Shown: positions 57,467 through 64,000 of the stretch, one piece after another | Layout: each line of letters opens with the position of its first letter | Numbering within the stretch: the stretch's first letter is position 1 | NCBI GenBank assembly: GCA_014925825.1 | Contig: JACGCK010000114.1 | Coordinates: 1-64,000 of the forward strand | Direction: 5' to 3' | Length of the DNA stretch: 64,000 nt | Source of the DNA: Pholiota molesta | Lineage: Eukaryota > Basidiomycota > Agaricomycetes > Agaricales > Strophariaceae | The notes under the pieces: generated by a model | The model's input: only the letters and a program-made list of their open reading frames with translations | The model's database searches: none | What the model was told of the DNA's origin: nothing | Program-made: the position numbers and the translations under genes

Positions 57467-58056
57467 GCGCATTATGCCGATGCCTCACAGAATTTTTGGT
57501 CCAACCAAAAATGCAGCGTACCATGTCAAATGCGATTTGTTCGATTGAAAATCTTGCGCTGACGACTGATGAACAGTGCTATATTATTCCCATGAAACAT
57601 TTGATACACTAATAAATCTGTGTGATGTCAATCTACAGAAGGTGTGAGTCCGCGTTCTCGGTTTCTACAGAGGAATATGCAGAGCGAAAGTGTAAGTAAA
57701 GCTGTCCGTTTGTCCATGTGGTGCGTAAAAATGATGTAATGCTACAATAGATTACGGGGATCCTTCGAATGAACGAGGAATGACGATAGTAGGATTCGCA
57801 AAGAGAAAGGAGATGAGGTTTCAGATTTGAGGGAGGGTAAGGAGATGCGAGAATACAAGGAGAGGAAGTGATAAGTTATATCAATTCAAAACAAACAAGT
57901 GTGGTTGTGGGTCGTCCATAAGAGATGGTAAAGTATGGCAATGGTAGCAAGGTTAGAATTAGAACGTCCTTGACCCACAGGATGATATACCCAAAAACAA
58001 ACCATATAAAAAGTCCGCAAGGGCAAAACACAGTAATACACCAGCCGCCTCGCATT
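57467..58056. other. Convergent 3' spacer
   Basis: Between the S28 peptidase (+) and GMC 2 (-). No gene seen. Confidence 0.45.
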
Positions 58057-62099
<4,043 letters not shown>

Positions 62100-63732
62100 T
62101 CACATTTGTGATGTTCTTCGCAGCTCATCATATCCAGGCGGTGCATCATATGAGTGCGATACCTGCTCTAGGGCGCTCTCCAGCCTCCTCACATGGTTCG
62201 TGAGCTGCTCCAGCCTGTCCCTCATCTCCGACGCACTGTCCGTATCCTCGCTCCCCACCGCAAATGCCGGACTGCCAGGCAAGCTAAACTGCGTTGCGCT
62301 AGCCGCAGACGCTGTGATGGAATTAGAAGAAAAGGTAGCGCCAGTCGTAGTACCCGTCCGTAACGCGCTTATTTCCGACAAAACGCGCTCGCGTTCAGAG
62401 CGAAGTACGTCTTGGGAAACTCTGCCAGCGATCTTCTCCCCGGAGAGACTCACGGAGGGCAGAGCTGGGATGTGCCCTGGGCCGGCGCTAAAATTCCCCA
62501 ATGCTTCTCTGCTCTTAGCACTCGAGAGGTCGGGCGACGGTGACCCATCCAGCGAAGCCCTGGTGCTCAAGACGAAAGGCGATATCGAAGGCAGCGACTC
62601 GGTGTCGGTGCGGTTGGGTACGAAGGGTCTTTGAGCATAAAGTCTATCCACTAGAGCTGAGGGATCTTGCTGGGTCACGACGGTATACGAGTTGGTGGTG
62701 TCGGGTGGTGTACTCAATACCGCTTCGCGCTGGCGACGCTGGTGCCTCCTCCGCCGACAGAGCAGAGCCGTGAGAAGGAGGATGATTACGAGGATGCCAC
62801 CTATAACTCCGCCAACAATGGCGCCAACTGGGGTGCTCCTGGACTTCGGTGCAGGAGAGATGGCCGACCCGTCCGCAGAGCTCGAGCTTGAGGGAGTTAT
62901 AGACCCGGCCGCGGAATTCGAGGTGGTTGTCGCTGGTCCCTCCGACAAATTCACAGAATTCACAGACGCTGTGGGTGATGAAGGTAAAATTAGTTCGGAT
63001 GATGCGACTTGAGAAGATGTTGTAAAAGCTGTACTTTGAGTTCCCACTGAGAGAGACAGGCTGGTGGGCTGTGCTACCGTGGTCTGTGTCGCGCTGCTGC
63101 TAAAACAAATCAAGATTAGCGACAGAGTCAACAAACACGATTTAAGTATAATTATGAGACGACCTACGTTGTGACGGTGGGAGTGGATGACGGAGAAGCG
63201 ATTATAATTTCAAAGGGTTCGGAATTCCCGAGTAAGGTCGAGTCCACGCTGCGCAATAATCAGAATGAGAGAAAATAATTATATGAATTCTTACCTCGAA
63301 TTCGCATGAGCATCTATCGTATAAAACCTTACGTTTTATGATCTTCGTTAAATAAGAAAAACGAGCAACAAACAACACTCACGAATGCAGCGTCAACGTT
63401 GTGGGTATCTGTATACTAAACTGCTTCGGCGAGAAAGTCATAGCCACTGAAAAGGGGAAATATGGCCGCGCATCTCCAGCATTACCCTCCTGGACTTGAA
63501 TGAGCATCATACCCAGCGTCCCACTGGGAATGGGGTCGGCGACGAGGGTATAAGTTATCGTGTCGCCTGGTTTGAACGTAGAGGATGGGGTCTGAACCAG
63601 CACCTGGAAGCTTCCAAGCACAATACGTGGCCATGATAGCAGACATCTGGGGTGGTGGTGAATGAGAACTTCAGGGAGTGAGTTCGAATTGAGTGACGCG
63701 CGGACTCACAGCAACTTCAAAGGAATGTACAT
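62100..63732 (-). CDS. Mucin-like single-pass membrane protein
   Basis: Agaricomycete cell-surface protein of unknown function, with a layout like Wsc/Mid2 stress sensors. The proposed start MYIPLKLL at 63732 is spliced to CLLSWPRIVLGSFQVLVQTP (acceptor CCCCAG); this first exon is tentative. The ectodomain follows: FKPGDTITYTLVADPIPSGT, LGMMLIQVQEGNAGDARPYF, FSPKQFSIQIPTTLTLHS. Then a long Ser/Thr-rich, probably O-mannosylated stretch, and a transmembrane helix GAIVGGVIGGILVIILLLTA with LCRRRRHQRRQ as stop-transfer. The cytosolic tail of about 200 residues is Ser-rich and ends in a coiled coil (RDRLEQLTNHVRRLESALEQ) and DAPPGYDELRRTSQM. No catalytic domain is seen. Confidence 0.8.
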
Positions 63733-64000
63733 GCCGCTACTGGCCAACTTGTCTGAGAGATTCAGAGAAGGAAAAATGCGAAGAGAAGGTAACGGAATAA
63801 AATTACTCAATACCTCGCATTACTTGGCTCGCACCAGGCTCAAACCTGATTCTGTGAGTACTTATTTTTAGCTGATGCCATCAGAAGAAAGCAGACAGAT
63901 GCGATCTGGATGCGATTCTAGTCAAAGTGAGTCACGAGACAAACGAATTATGTCGAAATGAGAAAGCAAATCTTTCTCAGTTCTTCACCTCGATGGCAAG
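63733..64000. other. Spacer at window end
   Basis: Upstream region of the mucin-like gene; nothing else can be supported. Confidence 0.35.

Overview
This 64 kb window is nuclear DNA of a filamentous basidiomycete, most likely a wood- or litter-degrading Agaricomycete. The genes are split by many short introns (about 45-90 nt, GT-AG). The gene content is typical of that group: coiled-coil/F-box proteins, DUF6533-type and DUF6534-type membrane proteins, secreted GMC oxidoreductases, WSC-domain proteins and class-V aminotransferase-like enzymes. I see no prokaryotic, viral or CRISPR features. Gene models were built by reading exons and splice sites by eye, so small exons and start codons are the least certain parts.

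Layout. 0.4-4.4 kb: an Old Yellow Enzyme reductase (+) converging on a secreted aryl-alcohol-oxidase-like GMC enzyme (-). 4.4-7.8 kb: long gene-free spacer. 7.9-9.8 kb: two-WSC-domain secreted protein (+), with a 7-nt micro-exon and a one-base frameshift. 10.2-15.5 kb: VPS10 sorting receptor (-). 16.8-21.8 kb and 26.5-28.9 kb: an accessory block with two copies of a segment holding an F-box gene and a tRNA-Ile(AAU) gene, a third identical tRNA-Ile, and two inverted-repeat mobile elements. Between the copies lie a low-complexity regulatory-type protein and a membrane-anchored J-protein. 30-32.8 kb: DUF6533-like membrane protein (+) and mannose-6-phosphate isomerase (-). 34-38.1 kb: tandem pair of PLP-dependent class-V aminotransferase-like genes. 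40.3-44.4 kb: DUF6534 seven-TM protein (+) and another seven-TM orphan (-). 46.3-48.4 kb: TPR/J-domain Hsp70-Hsp90 co-chaperone (+). 48.7-51.4 kb: a third F-box paralogue split by a 991-bp hAT-like non-autonomous transposon. 51.6-52.6 kb: remnant of a second DUF6533-like gene. 52.9-54.1 kb: Gfo/Idh/MocA oxidoreductase (-). 55.2-57.5 kb: secreted S28 serine peptidase (+). 58.1-60.7 kb: a second GMC oxidoreductase with a probable GPI-anchor tail. 62.1-63.7 kb: single-pass mucin-like membrane protein (-).

Functionally this is a mix of housekeeping genes (VPS10, PMI, two co-chaperones), secreted or cell-surface enzymes of a saprotroph (two GMC enzymes, S28 peptidase, WSC protein), and expanding lineage-specific families (F-box, orphan 7TM, aminotransferase pair). 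There is no convincing biosynthetic gene cluster. The most informative observations are the three mobile elements with readable target-site duplications, two of which have an internal reference for the empty site; the triplicated tRNA-Ile/F-box segment; the F-box family's first exon that codes only for the start methionine; and the WSC micro-exon architecture.
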